From positions 496,001 through 560,000 of the forward strand of contig NZ_BCXJ01000004.1 of the NCBI RefSeq assembly GCF_001598215.1: 64,000 nt of DNA, written 5' to 3'. The notes under the pieces were generated by a model. That model made no database searches and was not told the DNA's origin. It saw nothing but the letters and a program-made list of their open reading frames with translations. This stretch comes from Shouchella clausii. GTDB lineage: Bacteria > Bacillota > Bacilli > Bacillales > Bacillaceae_D. A program made the translations under genes and the position numbers. Of this stretch, positions 50,564 to 59,866 are shown piece after piece (within the stretch, counting starts at the first letter, position 1; each line of letters starts with the position of its first letter).

Positions 50564-51583
50564 TTGTCTTATTTGCGACGCCGTGTATGGCTATGTTTGC
50601 TTATTGTCCTTCTTAGTTTTTCTACTTTTTGGCCAGACACAGTAGCAAGTGCGCAAAAGCAGACAGATCCAAACTTACATTCAGAAAGGCTTGCTTTGTA
50701 TAAAAAAATGGAAGTTCTTACGAGCGTCCCTTGGCACTATTTAGCAGCTGTCGACTCCTACGAACGGGGTTTACGGAAAGCTTTAAGGGACCGTGAACAA
50801 GCAAAAGGCCTTGTGTCCATTTATTATCCAAAAGAAGAATGGGTTGGCGCACTCAATCCAAACATAAACGACAATGATCCAACGACAATCAGCTTATTTG
50901 AAGGCATCGGCCTTGATGGCAACGGCGACGGGGAAGCGAACATCGAGGATGATGAAGACGTCCTTTATACATTTGCCCGCTATTTAGAGTCTCACGGTTA
51001 TTCAGAAGAGGATTTCCGTATTGCTCTTTGGCATTTTTACCAACGGGAACAAAGCGTGAACATTGTCAGTGGCCATGCCAAAGTATATGAAACGTTTCAA
51101 ACGCTCGACTTACATCAACATGCCTTTGTCATGCCCCTTCATCATAATTATAGTTACCGCAGTACGTGGGGCGACAAGCGAGGCTGGGGCGGTAGGCGCA
51201 TTCATGAAGGAACCGACATTTTCGCTAATTACAATGTCCCTATCCAATCTTCTTCATATGGCATCGTAGAAACGATTGGTTGGAACCCTTACGGTGGCTG
51301 GCGTGTAGGCATACGCGACCTCGACAACATTTATCACTACTACGCCCACTTAAATGGCTATGAAAAAGGATTGGAGAAAGGATCGGTTGTTAAGGCAGGA
51401 CAAGTCATCGGTTATTGCGGCAGCTCAGGCTACGGCAAACCAGGAACACAAGGAAAATTCCCGCCTCATCTTCATTACGGAATGTACAGAGACAATGGCA
51501 TCACCGAATGGTCATTTGACCCATTTCCTTCATTAAAACAATGGGAGCGTGCTGCTAAAATAGCGAAAAAAAACAGTTCGTAA
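50564..51583 (+). CDS. lytH: M23 peptidase, LytH-like sporulation cell-wall endopeptidase
   Basis: A 339-residue exported peptidase. The signal peptide is RRVWLCLLIVLLSFSTFWPDTVASA. After a central domain, the LAS-type M23 catalytic domain has HEGTDIF (H and D ligands, about residues 216-222), YHYYAHLNGY, and HLHYG (about 303-307). LytH cleaves L-alanyl-D-glutamate links in spore cortex maturation. A TTG start at 50564 follows AAAGGAG by 9 bp; the in-frame codon at 50519 lacks a site and would extend the signal peptide by a basic tail. Confidence 0.9.
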   Translation: MSYLRRRVWLCLLIVLLSFSTFWPDTVASAQKQTDPNLHSERLALYKKMEVLTSVPWHYLAAVDSYERGLRKALRDREQAKGLVSIYYPKEEWVGALNPNINDNDPTTISLFEGIGLDGNGDGEANIEDDEDVLYTFARYLESHGYSEEDFRIALWHFYQREQSVNIVSGHAKVYETFQTLDLHQHAFVMPLHHNYSYRSTWGDKRGWGGRRIHEGTDIFANYNVPIQSSSYGIVETIGWNPYGGWRVGIRDLDNIYHYYAHLNGYEKGLEKGSVVKAGQVIGYCGSSGYGKPGTQGKFPPHLHYGMYRDNGITEWSFDPFPSLKQWERAAKIAKKNSS

Positions 51584-51590
51584 ATCAATA

Positions 51591-51637
51591 AGCCTGCCAG
51601 GCTCTCGCGTTCGTCGAAATCCTGGCAGGCTGTTTAT
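51591..51637. terminator. Bidirectional terminator between lytH and the NhaC-type gene
   Basis: An 11-bp stem AGCCTGCCAGG/CCTGGCAGGCT with a 19-nt loop, then TGTTTATTA; it is between convergent genes. Confidence 0.75.
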
Positions 51638-53271
51638 TATGATTGGGTTGCTTGCTTACCGGAAGCTTGTTTGTTTAGCGCTTGAAGGGCCAACACCGTA
51701 GCAGCGAGGAGGGCACCAGCGGCCACCCAAGCAAAAATCGGGCCAAAGAAACCAAGAACGAGAAAAGCGACGCCTGCGATTATGGCCGTTAAAACCGCAT
51801 AAGGCAACTGCGTCAACACATGATCCATATGGTGAGCGCCAGAACCAGCTGCCGATAAAACGGTTGTATCGGAAATCGGCGAAATATGGTCGCCAAAAAT
51901 CGAACCAGCTAAAACAGCAGCAAACATTGGAATCGCCATCGACGGCTCGATCAGCGCTGCCATTTGCCCAGCAATCGGCAGCAAAATCCCAAATGTTCCC
52001 CACGACGTTCCTGTCGCAAGCCCAGAAAAGCAAGCAATGAAAAACAGCATGACAGGCAAAAAGCCAGGATTGACGGAATCGCTCACCAGTGATGCCAAAA
52101 ACGCACCTGTGCCTAGGCGATTAATCATGTCGATGGTCGTCCAGGCAAGCACTAGAATGTAAATCGCTGGCATCATCGCCGTCACGCCGGCTTTTAAGGC
52201 TCTTCCGAAGTCTGGCAAATTTGGCTTAGATGCTAACGTTGTTGCAACAGCAACGATAAAGCCAATGCAACTGCCAAGAAGCAACGAAAAGCCGATATCC
52301 GTGTACTCAAGCATATTGAGTAGTGTCGCCGGCAAGCCTTCATCAGCGGCTGCCGTCGCGCCGGTGTAAAACAAAAGCGAAGTAGTTGTGACAACAAGAG
52401 CCATGATGGGCAAAAATAGCTGATAAACGCGCCCATTTTCCATGACGAGCGCCTCATCCAAATCACCAGGCACTGCGCCTTTATCAGGGTCCGTCAACTC
52501 ACCAGTCGCTTTTGCCCGATCTTCATGACGTTTCATTAAGCCAATGTCGATGTTAAATAAAATAATTAGAACGATAAACAATAACGAAATTAATGCATAA
52601 AAATTAATCGGTACTGTGTATAAAAACGCTTGGAAAGCGCCAAATTCATTTAGCTGATTTGCTGTTAAAACAGTCGCCAACGTCCCAATAATAAAAGCAC
52701 CCCAGCTAGACAAAGGCGTGATCACACAAATGGGCGCTGATGTTGAATCGACAATGTAAGCCAGCTTCGCCCGGGAAACTCGGTACCGATCCGTTAACGG
52801 CCGGCTCATATTGCCGACAGTAAGGGAGTTAAAATAATCGTCGATAAAAATGATAATCCCTAACACAAATGGCAAGAACATCGATGACTTTCTCGTCGTA
52901 ATCCGCGTAGAAGCCCAACGACTGAACGCTTGTCCTCCACCGGAAAAGGTAATCAGGCTCGCGACCATGCCGACCAGGATTAAGAATAAGACAATATACA
53001 ATTCCCAGTCATTTAACGCAAACCCTGCATCCGTAATGGCTTGCCCAACACCGGAAAATGTAGGCGAAGCAACTGCCTCGAAGGAAAACACCAATCCGGC
53101 GATTGTTTGAAATATGCCAGCCAGTGCTTGCCCTATATGCTGGTCAAACACCATAAAGGCACCGACCAAAATCGCAATCCCGAGAGAGATTAACACTTTT
53201 CGAGTCAATATCACGAGCGTTAATGCCAGAATCGGCGGCAATAGCGACCACCATCCAAATGCATGTTCCAA
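51637..53271 (-). CDS. NhaC-family transporter under lysine riboswitch control (LysW-like)
   Basis: A 544-residue polytopic carrier of the NhaC Na+/H+ antiporter superfamily, with about 12-13 helices. Signatures include IIIFIDDYFNSLTVGNMSRPL (split: IIIFIDDYFNSL, then TVGNMSRPL), STSAPICVITPLSSWGAF, ATGTSWGTFGILLPIAG and GDHISPISDTTVLSAAG. The gene follows a lysine riboswitch and terminator, so its likely substrate is lysine (taken up with Na+ or H+), as proposed for LysW-type NhaC members, rather than Na+/H+ exchange alone. The TTG start at 53271 has AAAGGAG 8 bp upstream. Confidence 0.88.
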   Translation of the reverse strand: MEHAFGWWSLLPPILALTLVILTRKVLISLGIAILVGAFMVFDQHIGQALAGIFQTIAGLVFSFEAVASPTFSGVGQAITDAGFALNDWELYIVLFLILVGMVASLITFSGGGQAFSRWASTRITTRKSSMFLPFVLGIIIFIDDYFNSLTVGNMSRPLTDRYRVSRAKLAYIVDSTSAPICVITPLSSWGAFIIGTLATVLTANQLNEFGAFQAFLYTVPINFYALISLLFIVLIILFNIDIGLMKRHEDRAKATGELTDPDKGAVPGDLDEALVMENGRVYQLFLPIMALVVTTTSLLFYTGATAAADEGLPATLLNMLEYTDIGFSLLLGSCIGFIVAVATTLASKPNLPDFGRALKAGVTAMMPAIYILVLAWTTIDMINRLGTGAFLASLVSDSVNPGFLPVMLFFIACFSGLATGTSWGTFGILLPIAGQMAALIEPSMAIPMFAAVLAGSIFGDHISPISDTTVLSAAGSGAHHMDHVLTQLPYAVLTAIIAGVAFLVLGFFGPIFAWVAAGALLAATVLALQALNKQASGKQATQS

Positions 53272-53305
53272 AAAAACCTCTCCTTTAACGTGGCTGTTTG
53301 CTCTA

Positions 53306-53342
53306 TAAAAAAAGACAATGATGGAGATTTCCATCATTGTCT
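53306..53342 (-). terminator. Expression-platform terminator of the lysine riboswitch
   Basis: A 12-bp stem GACAATGATGGA/TCCATCATTGTC with a 4-nt loop and seven T on the minus strand, located between the aptamer and the transporter start. Such a strong terminator upstream of a start codon implies transcriptional attenuation. Confidence 0.9.
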
Positions 53343-53530
53343 CGCACAATAAACAGTCCCATCCATAGTAGTTCTCCACAGTTCCCTGTGACAGTCCGAC
53401 ACTTCTTCAATGCCGGCCCAGCTAAAAAGCAGCAGGCCCTGCTTTTTGCTTCGGCAAAAACCCCTTTCCCTTTTCTTCAAAGCTGGCCTTAGCTCGGAAA
53501 AGGTACTGATGGTGTTTGCGCCTCTACCCC
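53343..53530 (-). promoter_or_regulatory. Lysine riboswitch (L-box)
   Basis: Read on the minus strand from about 53530, the conserved L-box blocks appear in order: GGTAGAGGCGC, CATCAGTA, GAAAAGGGAAAGGGG followed by GCCGAAGC, GGACTGTCACAGGGA and TGTGGAGAACTACT. GGTAG (53528-53524) closes stem P1 with CTACT (53371-53367). When lysine is bound, the following terminator should form and stop transcription of the NhaC-type gene; without lysine the gene is expressed. Confidence 0.93.
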
Positions 53531-53567
53531 ATCTGGCAGATGAGGTGTTCCTATTCAATTCTGTATC

Positions 53568-53596
53568 AGTTTATCACATATTTTTACGCCAGACAA
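53568..53596 (-). promoter_or_regulatory. Promoter of the riboswitch-controlled transcript
   Basis: On the minus strand TTGTCT (53596-53591), 17 bp, TAAACT (53573-53568) with a TG one base upstream of the -10 (extended -10). It lies just after the yunB stop and about 40 bp before the aptamer. Confidence 0.6.
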
Positions 53597-53611
53597 CGAC
53601 AAAATCCGACT

Positions 53612-54376
53612 TTATTGGCTGTCATTTTCTTCCTCGGCCTGTTCTGTATTCGCCTCAAGTGCTGGATAATTGACGATAGGCAGTTGGCCTCCATAAAATT
53701 GTGGCACTTCTCCAGAAATAAAGGCAAAACCTGCCGGCAACTCGACAGATACTGTATCGGCCGTCTCAGAAAAGGGCAAAATCACGTCCATCCCCACTTC
53801 GATCGTGACGTAAAAAGACAACCTCGTATTGTTAATGCCGAGCTGCTCCGTTTCGTCCTTCATGCCTACTTTTGCATCGCCAATCAACGCAAACCGCATA
53901 GGGATGCCTGGCCCAACATCGTTTAAGAGCGAGTTGTTGAGCGCTCTTCCTAAAGGAATCGTCGCCACTGTACCTTCGCTTGCCCCGTATGTATTGTCTT
54001 CATTGCGTTGGATCGCATTTATCGCCTCATGGACACGGTGCTGGACATTGCCAAGGAGCTTGTTGTATTTTTGACTATCCAATGTGACATACGTAATCTG
54101 TCCGTCTCCGTTCGTTTCAGTAATGAGCATATCGTTCATATCGGTTTTGCCTAGCTCTTCGGTTAATGCTTGCTGAATCGTATACGTCGCTATCCGCTCC
54201 ATTTCCCGATGGGCGATTTGCGAAATAATCGGGCGAAGCTGATGGTCGACAAACCAGAGCCCTTGCAGGGACAAAATCGCGAATAGCACCGATGAAATGA
54301 GCAGCACATAGCGAAAAGGAAGCGGCCCTCTCTCTTGTTTTTGGCCTTTAATCGGGCCTCCTTTAAACCGTTTCAT
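53612..54376 (-). CDS. yunB: Sporulation protein YunB
   Basis: A 254-residue protein with one N-terminal transmembrane anchor (YVLLISSVLFAILSLQGLWFV, split at residue 30) and an extracytoplasmic domain. VDHQLRPIISQIAHREMERIATYTIQQAL and GRALNNSLLNDVGPGIPMRFALIGDAKVG are typical of YunB, a sigma-E-controlled protein required for spore formation in B. subtilis. AAAGGAGGGGG precedes the ATG. Precedes the riboswitch promoter. Confidence 0.9.
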   Translation of the reverse strand: MKRFKGGPIKGQKQERGPLPFRYVLLISSVLFAILSLQGLWFVDHQLRPIISQIAHREMERIATYTIQQALTEELGKTDMNDMLITETNGDGQITYVTLDSQKYNKLLGNVQHRVHEAINAIQRNEDNTYGASEGTVATIPLGRALNNSLLNDVGPGIPMRFALIGDAKVGMKDETEQLGINNTRLSFYVTIEVGMDVILPFSETADTVSVELPAGFAFISGEVPQFYGGQLPIVNYPALEANTEQAEEENDSQ

Positions 54377-54431
54377 ACGTCCCCCTCCTTTTCCTTACAT
54401 CTCTATGCAAAAGAAAGGGGACACTTACCTG

Positions 54432-54920
54432 TTATTTTGCTTGTTTACGTACGTAAGTCCGATATTCGTGGGGATAGCGGTTTTTTTCATCAATTGGTCC
54501 AGCCACTCTTTCCACTAGCTCCCATTCTTGCTCAGAAAGAGGGGGGACAAACGTATCCGCTTCAAATTCTTCGTCAATAACCGTGACAATGTGTTTGTCA
54601 CATATGTCCCATAACAGCGCAAAAATCTCCGCTCCACCTATGACGTAAATCGCTTCCTGTTTGCTAAGTTGCAGGACATCGTCGAGTGAATGGATTACTT
54701 CCGCTCCTTCTGCTTGAAAGGAGCTGCTTCTCGTGAGAACAACGTTTTTGCGATTCGGCAATGGCCCACCCATAGAGTCAAATGTTTTTCGGCCCATGAC
54801 AATCGTTTTACCTGTCGTTGTCCGCTTAAAATGGCGCAAATCAGCAGGCAAATGCCAAGGCAACCCGTTGTCTTGGCCGATCCCATAGTGGGCGTCTCGT
54901 GCATAAACAAACACAATCAT
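54432..54920 (-). CDS. dfrA: Dihydrofolate reductase
   Basis: A 162-residue DHFR that regenerates tetrahydrofolate with NADPH after thymidylate synthesis. Signature [35 protein letters not shown] (split: [16 protein letters not shown], then [16 protein letters not shown]) with the catalytic aspartate (about residue 27), and [12 protein letters not shown]. Its ATG overlaps the thyA stop by 4 bp (ATGA), so the two are coupled. Confidence 0.96.
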   Translation of the reverse strand: MIVFVYARDAHYGIGQDNGLPWHLPADLRHFKRTTTGKTIVMGRKTFDSMGGPLPNRKNVVLTRSSSFQAEGAEVIHSLDDVLQLSKQEAIYVIGGAEIFALLWDICDKHIVTVIDEEFEADTFVPPLSEQEWELVERVAGPIDEKNRYPHEYRTYVRKQAK

Positions 54921-55711
54921 ACGGACACCTCTGCTTTAATGTGCGGATGAGGATCATAATGTTTCAGTTCAAAATCGTCGTAAGTAAACGCAAACAGGTC
55001 TGTTACCTCTGGATTGATATGCATCGTTGGCAGCTGTTTTGGTTTACGCGTTAATTGAAGCTTCGTCTGTTCAATATGGTTGCTGTACAAATGGGCATCG
55101 CCAAACGTGTGGATAAATTCACCAGGCTTTAATCCGCACACTTGGGCAATCATCATCGTTAACAGTGCATAAGACGATATATTAAAAGGTACACCAAGAA
55201 AAATATCAGCACTGCGCTGGTACAATTGGCAAGAAAGTTTTCCGTCGTTTACGTAAAACTGAAACAAGCAATGGCATGGCGCGAGCGCCATTTCTTCAAT
55301 CTCCGCGACATTCCACGCATTGACAATTAAGCGGCGAGAATTCGGATTCGTTTTTATTTGCTCAACCACTTCAGTAATTTGGTCGACTGTTTTGCCGTTT
55401 GCCCCTTCCCAGGAGCGCCATTGTTTTCCGTAAACAGGCCCAAGGTCGCCGTTTTCATCCGCCCATTCATTCCAAATACGAACGCCATTTTCTTGCAAAT
55501 AACGGATGTTCGTGTCGCCTTTTAGAAACCAAAGCAATTCATGGATGATCGAACGCATATGCAATTTTTTCGTTGTGACAATTGGAAAACCCTTTTCTAA
55601 ATCAAAGCGCATCTGGTAACCAAATACGCTAATGGTGCCAGTGCCTGTCCGATCTGATTTTGGCGAGCCGTTTTGCAAAACGTGCTCGCATAACTGCAAG
55701 TATTGTTCCAT
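54917..55711 (-). CDS. thyA: Thymidylate synthase (ThyA type)
   Basis: A 264-residue classical thymidylate synthase that methylates dUMP using methylenetetrahydrofolate. The catalytic cysteine is in [14 protein letters not shown] (about residue 146), followed by [20 protein letters not shown] and [13 protein letters not shown] at the C-terminus. Length equals E. coli ThyA. The ATG at 55711 is used; a TTG eight codons earlier is possible but less likely. First gene of thyA-dfrA. Confidence 0.97.
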   Translation of the reverse strand: MEQYLQLCEHVLQNGSPKSDRTGTGTISVFGYQMRFDLEKGFPIVTTKKLHMRSIIHELLWFLKGDTNIRYLQENGVRIWNEWADENGDLGPVYGKQWRSWEGANGKTVDQITEVVEQIKTNPNSRRLIVNAWNVAEIEEMALAPCHCLFQFYVNDGKLSCQLYQRSADIFLGVPFNISSYALLTMMIAQVCGLKPGEFIHTFGDAHLYSNHIEQTKLQLTRKPKQLPTMHINPEVTDLFAFTYDDFELKHYDPHPHIKAEVSV

Positions 55712-55740
55712 AAAAACGTCAACTCCTGTTTTCAACTCAT

Positions 55741-56052
55741 TTACTTCGATTGTTTCATTTTTAAAAGCGCATCTTTTCCAGTCATTCCCTTGTGAATGCC
55801 TAACTCTTCACACTTGAGTGTAACAGATTCCAGCGGCGCTTCAAGCAACTGGTCAATCGTGCGCACGCCAACCGCACGTCCTGCAATAATTCCCCGTTCT
55901 TTCAGCTTTTCGTTTAACAGCTTCACGTCAAGGGCCCCACACATAATGTATCCTGTGTCGCACGTAACGGCCATAAAGTTTGTTTTCGGCAATTTGACCG
56001 TAATGGCGACAAACGTTTCCTTCGCGATCGTAATTGGCTGAACATCAATCAT
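55741..56052 (-). CDS. yunC: YunC family (DUF1805) protein
   Basis: A 103-residue DUF1805 protein with [25 protein letters not shown] and a region [21 protein letters not shown], as in YunC. Function unknown. GGAGC precedes the ATG. Ordered thyA, yunC, yunD on the same strand, with thyA-dfrA inserted relative to the B. subtilis yun block. Confidence 0.87.
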   Translation of the reverse strand: MIDVQPITIAKETFVAITVKLPKTNFMAVTCDTGYIMCGALDVKLLNEKLKERGIIAGRAVGVRTIDQLLEAPLESVTLKCEELGIHKGMTGKDALLKMKQSK

Positions 56053-56106
56053 TGGCCCCGCTCCTTTGCAAATGGTTTCACCACAACATATGAGCAGGCA
56101 AAGAAA

Positions 56107-57453
56107 TCAGTGCCATTTTTTCAACATGTCCAGCAGAATATCGCGCAAAAATTCAGGGAGCAAATACGTTTTCTTTTTCGCCTCGGCAATTTTCGGAAAC
56201 AAAAACCCAAACGTATACATATCCAATGTCGCCAGTCTGTATATGTGTTCGTCAACAATCGGTTTGCCGCAAACGAAGATTCCTTCAGGCTTGATGTCAA
56301 TTCCTGTATACACCATCGTCCCGAGCACTTTTCCCCGGAAACCAAACCCTTTTAACTGCAATTGTACAATATCATCAGTTTGCGCACGCTCGATCGTTTC
56401 AGTCAGCTCCGCCCCAGTCAATTCAACAATGCACGGATTAATCGGATGAGGGCAAATACGATGAAGATCGCCATACGTGACTGGCCCTTCCGGCAAGCTT
56501 TCCAACAGCACGCCTGCATTTAGCATCCCAAGCTCAGCGCCGCACCAAACACTCAGTTCGTCACACAGCGCTTGCGGCCCAGCCGAATGTTCGAACCATT
56601 TGACTTCCAGCTTTCGTGTAAGCACGGCCGCAGGAGCACTTAAAGCAGCTTGCGCCTTTGTTTGCAACGACTGTAGGAGCATACGCGCACCCGGATCCTC
56701 ATCAAAATTCCGGGGATCAAGCAGTTCTTCTTCTGCGGAAAGAAATTCATGGCTTCCTTCTGCAAATTCAAGCGACAATTTCCCCAAATATTGGCCATGT
56801 TTGCCCGCTTGAGCGATCAGTTTCCCACTTATGCGCTTTCCATGTGGGAGGACATGGTGTGTATGGGCACCGATAATGACATCAATTTCAGCAATTTCCG
56901 CAGCAATTTGTTCATCCCGGGGCAGCCCTAGATGGGAGAGAAGGATAAGTGCATCTGCCTTGGCAGCAACTTGTTGCGCCAACTGGCGAAGTCTGTCTAT
57001 AGAAAAAGCAACATCCCAACCCAACTGCTCATAGAAGTGGATCATGGAGGCAGTGTAGCCAATATAGCCGATCCGAATGCCACCTTCCATTTCATCGACC
57101 CAATAAGGCTTGACCCAGTTCGGATAAGTCCCTGTTTGTTGGTCAATCAAATTGGCGGCAAGCACTTGGAATGAAGCATGCTCGTACATCTCGTGAAGCA
57201 TTTGTTTGGAAAAGGTCACACCTTCGTTGTTGCCCGGTACGGCAAAATCAACGCCTGCTTCATTTAAAAGCTCAATGTTTCCTTTTCCGTACGTCGCTTC
57301 TGTAAGCGGGTTTGCCCTGTCTGCATGGTCTCCTAAATCGACATAGCGCATAAGGGGATGGCGATGCCGCTTTATATATGAGACAATCCGGGGCCATGTG
57401 GCAAAACCGCTGTGGATATCGTTTGTATGATAAATGGTAACCGTCTTGGTCAC
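56107..57453 (-). CDS. yunD: YunD-like metallophosphoesterase/5'-nucleotidase
   Basis: A 448-residue protein with an N-terminal calcineurin-like phosphoesterase (YHTNDIHSGF, DLGDHAD, PGNNEGV, ILLSHLG and IGAHTHH) and a C-terminal 5'-nucleotidase domain (SAGPQALCDELSVWCGAELGMLNAGVLLE, VTYGDLHRICPHPINP). There is asparagine in the PGNNEG position where most family members have PGNHE, as is seen in the YunD branch. A GTG start at 57453 follows GGAGG by 7 bp. No signal peptide is present, so it is cytosolic. Confidence 0.88.
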   Translation of the reverse strand: MTKTVTIYHTNDIHSGFATWPRIVSYIKRHRHPLMRYVDLGDHADRANPLTEATYGKGNIELLNEAGVDFAVPGNNEGVTFSKQMLHEMYEHASFQVLAANLIDQQTGTYPNWVKPYWVDEMEGGIRIGYIGYTASMIHFYEQLGWDVAFSIDRLRQLAQQVAAKADALILLSHLGLPRDEQIAAEIAEIDVIIGAHTHHVLPHGKRISGKLIAQAGKHGQYLGKLSLEFAEGSHEFLSAEEELLDPRNFDEDPGARMLLQSLQTKAQAALSAPAAVLTRKLEVKWFEHSAGPQALCDELSVWCGAELGMLNAGVLLESLPEGPVTYGDLHRICPHPINPCIVELTGAELTETIERAQTDDIVQLQLKGFGFRGKVLGTMVYTGIDIKPEGIFVCGKPIVDEHIYRLATLDMYTFGFLFPKIAEAKKKTYLLPEFLRDILLDMLKKWH

Positions 57454-57497
57454 AAAGTCGCCTCCTCTTATTTCGATCTGTTCCTGATGTGTGGTGT

Positions 57498-58316
57498 TTA
57501 TAGCAGGCCTTGGATAATAAACTGCACCGCAAGCCCAATAAAGACAAGCTTCATCAACCACACGAGCAAGTTAGAGCGAATTCGTTGGTTGAGCCAAGCA
57601 CCCGCCTTGCCACCAAACCACGCGCCAGGAATAAGCGCCAGCGCATAAAGCCAGTGGATGTGACCAGCCGCAAAATGGGCAGCTGAACCTGACACGGCCG
57701 AAAACAAAATAACAAGCATGGCGGTAGCGGCAGCTATTTTAGCAGGGAACCCAAACCAGACAATCATGACAGGAACCATTAACGCCCCTCCACCGACGCC
57801 GAAGAGGCTCGATAAAAAGCCAACGCCAATGCTGACTAGAATGGCGGCAGTAGGCGAATAGCCATAAACAAAACGATTTCCAGCTTCATCCGTGCTTTCA
57901 CGGATCACCCCTTTAACAGGCGCATCTTTGCGTTTTAGCTTTCCCCGCAAAAATAAACTACCCGCAATAACGAGCATAAAAATGCCAAAATAAAACATAA
58001 ACGAATCCGTTGACAACACTTTGCTGGCGCTAGTCCCAAGAATCGCCCCAGGAACAATACCAATCAAAAAAAGAAGTGCGCTTTTCCAATCAATCGTTTT
58101 CTGTTTATGATAGGCGAGCACAGAAGAAATGCCAGTGAAAATCATAACAAATAAAGACGTGCCTGCAGCTGTTTGCGGAGAAATGACGTCGACAGCGGCA
58201 AACAAGCTACCGAGTCCAAGCAAAGCAGGCACGACGACCACACCGCCCCCAAGACCGAGCAAACTCCCAAACGCCGCTGCAGCAAAACCTACTAATACGA
58301 GCAGTACATATTCCAT
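57498..58316 (-). CDS. yunE: TauE/SafE family membrane transporter YunE
   Basis: A 272-residue TauE/SafE (sulfite exporter-like) membrane protein with eight predicted helices in two halves. GFAAAAFGSLLGLGGGVVVVPALL and GVGFLSSLFGVGGGALMVPVMI are the two family glycine motifs. Substrate likely sulfite or another organosulfur anion, but unproven. The ATG at 58316 gives the expected N-terminus, but its ribosome site is weak; an ATG nine codons upstream is an alternative. Confidence 0.85.
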   Translation of the reverse strand: MEYVLLVLVGFAAAAFGSLLGLGGGVVVVPALLGLGSLFAAVDVISPQTAAGTSLFVMIFTGISSVLAYHKQKTIDWKSALLFLIGIVPGAILGTSASKVLSTDSFMFYFGIFMLVIAGSLFLRGKLKRKDAPVKGVIRESTDEAGNRFVYGYSPTAAILVSIGVGFLSSLFGVGGGALMVPVMIVWFGFPAKIAAATAMLVILFSAVSGSAAHFAAGHIHWLYALALIPGAWFGGKAGAWLNQRIRSNLLVWLMKLVFIGLAVQFIIQGLL

Positions 58317-58420
58317 TAAAAAACCAGCTTTCTGTATAATCATATTTAAATATGGACACCCAAAAAGCTAGTGTCACCCTTAAACAGCACGAGGCTTAGA
58401 CGCTTGCTGTTCGTGTGCTT

Positions 58421-59272
58421 TTAAAATAAATCCAACTGTCTTGGCGCCAGGTCCGTATATTCGATGCCCATCATCTCGATCAATGAGCGGGCGTTTTGAG
58501 CCGCATGACCACCAGAATTGTTATTAAAAATCACATAAACATGTTCACATTGTTGTCGGAGCGACTGAAGGCGCGTTTTCCATTCAGCAAGCTCCCGTTC
58601 GTTGTAATCATACAAATAGCGAACATCACGCCATTCTTGCCCTTTGCTCGGGCCATTCCAACCATGGACATTGCGTCCATGCATACGGACCAATGTCTTA
58701 TGGCGGTCTGTTGGCTCGAGCACAGTTGGAATCGAGCGTGCCCCAGCTTGCGGTTCGTCACAAATGCTGTGAATCCAATTTTCCTCGCGCATCAACGCCA
58801 GCGTTTTCTCACGGTAAGCAGGCAAAAACCACGATTCATGCCTGAATTCAAGCGCGACTGGAAAATCTTTTAATTGCTCGCGCACTACACGAAGCCAAGC
58901 AACGTGTTTTTTCTGAACATCAAACCAAGGGGGAAACTGGCATAAAACCATCGCTAGTTTGCCTGCTTCCGCCATCGGTTGGATCGACTCCAAAAAAGCA
59001 GCAAACATTTCTTGTTTCGATTGAAAAGGAGAAGGCGTCTCTCCTCGCTGGTGCCCTGTTATTTCCTGATACGCTTTGACAACAAATTGAAAGGACGCCG
59101 GCGTTTCGTCTAACCACTTTCGGATCGACGATTGGGGTGGAACGGCATAAAACGAGGCATCCAACTCCACAATCGGAAAATAGCCCGCATACGTTTGCAA
59201 CTTTTCTGCTGGCTTTACGCCTTCGTATAAGCTATGATGGTCACCCCAGCCGCTTAAACCTATGTAAATCAC
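58421..59272 (-). CDS. yunF: YunF family (DUF72) protein
   Basis: A 283-residue TIM-barrel-like DUF72 protein. IYIGLSGWGDHHSLYEG, FPIVELDASFYAVPPQSSIRKWL, FQFVVKAYQEITGH and VALEFRHESWF are the family blocks; VYVIFNNNSGGHAAQNA near the end is the usual active-site-like segment. Function unknown. A GTG start at 59272 has GGGAGG 9 bp upstream; no ATG nearby is better placed. Confidence 0.88.
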   Translation of the reverse strand: MIYIGLSGWGDHHSLYEGVKPAEKLQTYAGYFPIVELDASFYAVPPQSSIRKWLDETPASFQFVVKAYQEITGHQRGETPSPFQSKQEMFAAFLESIQPMAEAGKLAMVLCQFPPWFDVQKKHVAWLRVVREQLKDFPVALEFRHESWFLPAYREKTLALMREENWIHSICDEPQAGARSIPTVLEPTDRHKTLVRMHGRNVHGWNGPSKGQEWRDVRYLYDYNERELAEWKTRLQSLRQQCEHVYVIFNNNSGGHAAQNARSLIEMMGIEYTDLAPRQLDLF

Positions 59273-59397
59273 TAAAAAACGCCTCCCGCACATTTCTCTC
59301 TATTTTAACGCAATCTCTTGTAAAATGTTAGTTCCACCTATGCAAACTTACGAAACGTAGACGGACAACATAGCCATTAACATTAGAAAAGATACCA

Positions 59398-59430
59398 CAA
59401 ACGCCCAGAGAACGATTCTCTGAGCGTTTG
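59398..59430 (-). terminator. Long hairpin after the DUF5082 gene
   Basis: CAAACGC-CAGAGAA pairs with TTCTCTG-GCGTTTG (one unpaired base on each side) around a 3-nt loop, 42 bp after the stop codon. There is no clear T tract. Confidence 0.55.
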
Positions 59431-59471
59431 TATGCATGAATATCGCTGGAAACCAAAAAACAGCGGCAATC

Positions 59472-59855
59472 CTACTCTTCCTTTTCCCTCTCGATCGCCC
59501 GTTCAAGACCAATTTGATAATTGCTTAGCAAACTGCTTTGAAAGTTGACGACATCTTGTGTAGCACTGATTTCGTTCGTCGCCTTTTCAATCGTGTCGCC
59601 GACTTCATTAAGGAGATCTTGATAAGGGCTCACAACTTCCGATTCACGCTCAGCATCAAATTCGTCCGCATGCTTCCCATACCAATTCTCTTTCGTTAAT
59701 TCCGCTTCTTTAAAAGTATGTTTTGTATCGCCCATGATAATTTCCTGTCCAATTAAGTGGGCCCTGCACGCTCTTAAGCGAGCAATTTTTTCATTGGCTG
59801 CTTGGATGGCATTTTCCGTCTCCCGAATTCGATTTCGATAAAATTCAACCGACAT
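59472..59855 (-). CDS. DUF5082 (YwqH-like) protein
   Basis: A 127-residue, mostly helical coiled-coil protein. The region NWYGKHADEFDAERE (about residues 57-71) with a W-x-G-x-x-A-x-x-F-D pattern resembles DUF5082 proteins such as YwqH, which accompany LXG toxins and type VII secretion genes in B. subtilis. Long amphipathic helices flank it. AGGAGG lies 8 bp before the ATG. The LXG toxin and immunity genes are not present downstream (yunF follows), so this is an orphan. It lies 11 bp after the PH-domain gene. Confidence 0.75.
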   Translation of the reverse strand: MSVEFYRNRIRETENAIQAANEKIARLRACRAHLIGQEIIMGDTKHTFKEAELTKENWYGKHADEFDAERESEVVSPYQDLLNEVGDTIEKATNEISATQDVVNFQSSLLSNYQIGLERAIEREKEE

Positions 59856-59866
59856 GTGTCTTCCTC

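Noticed and set aside
53334-53558. Short minus-strand open frame upstream of the NhaC-type gene
   Set aside because: It lies wholly within the lysine riboswitch and terminator, where RNA structure explains the conservation.
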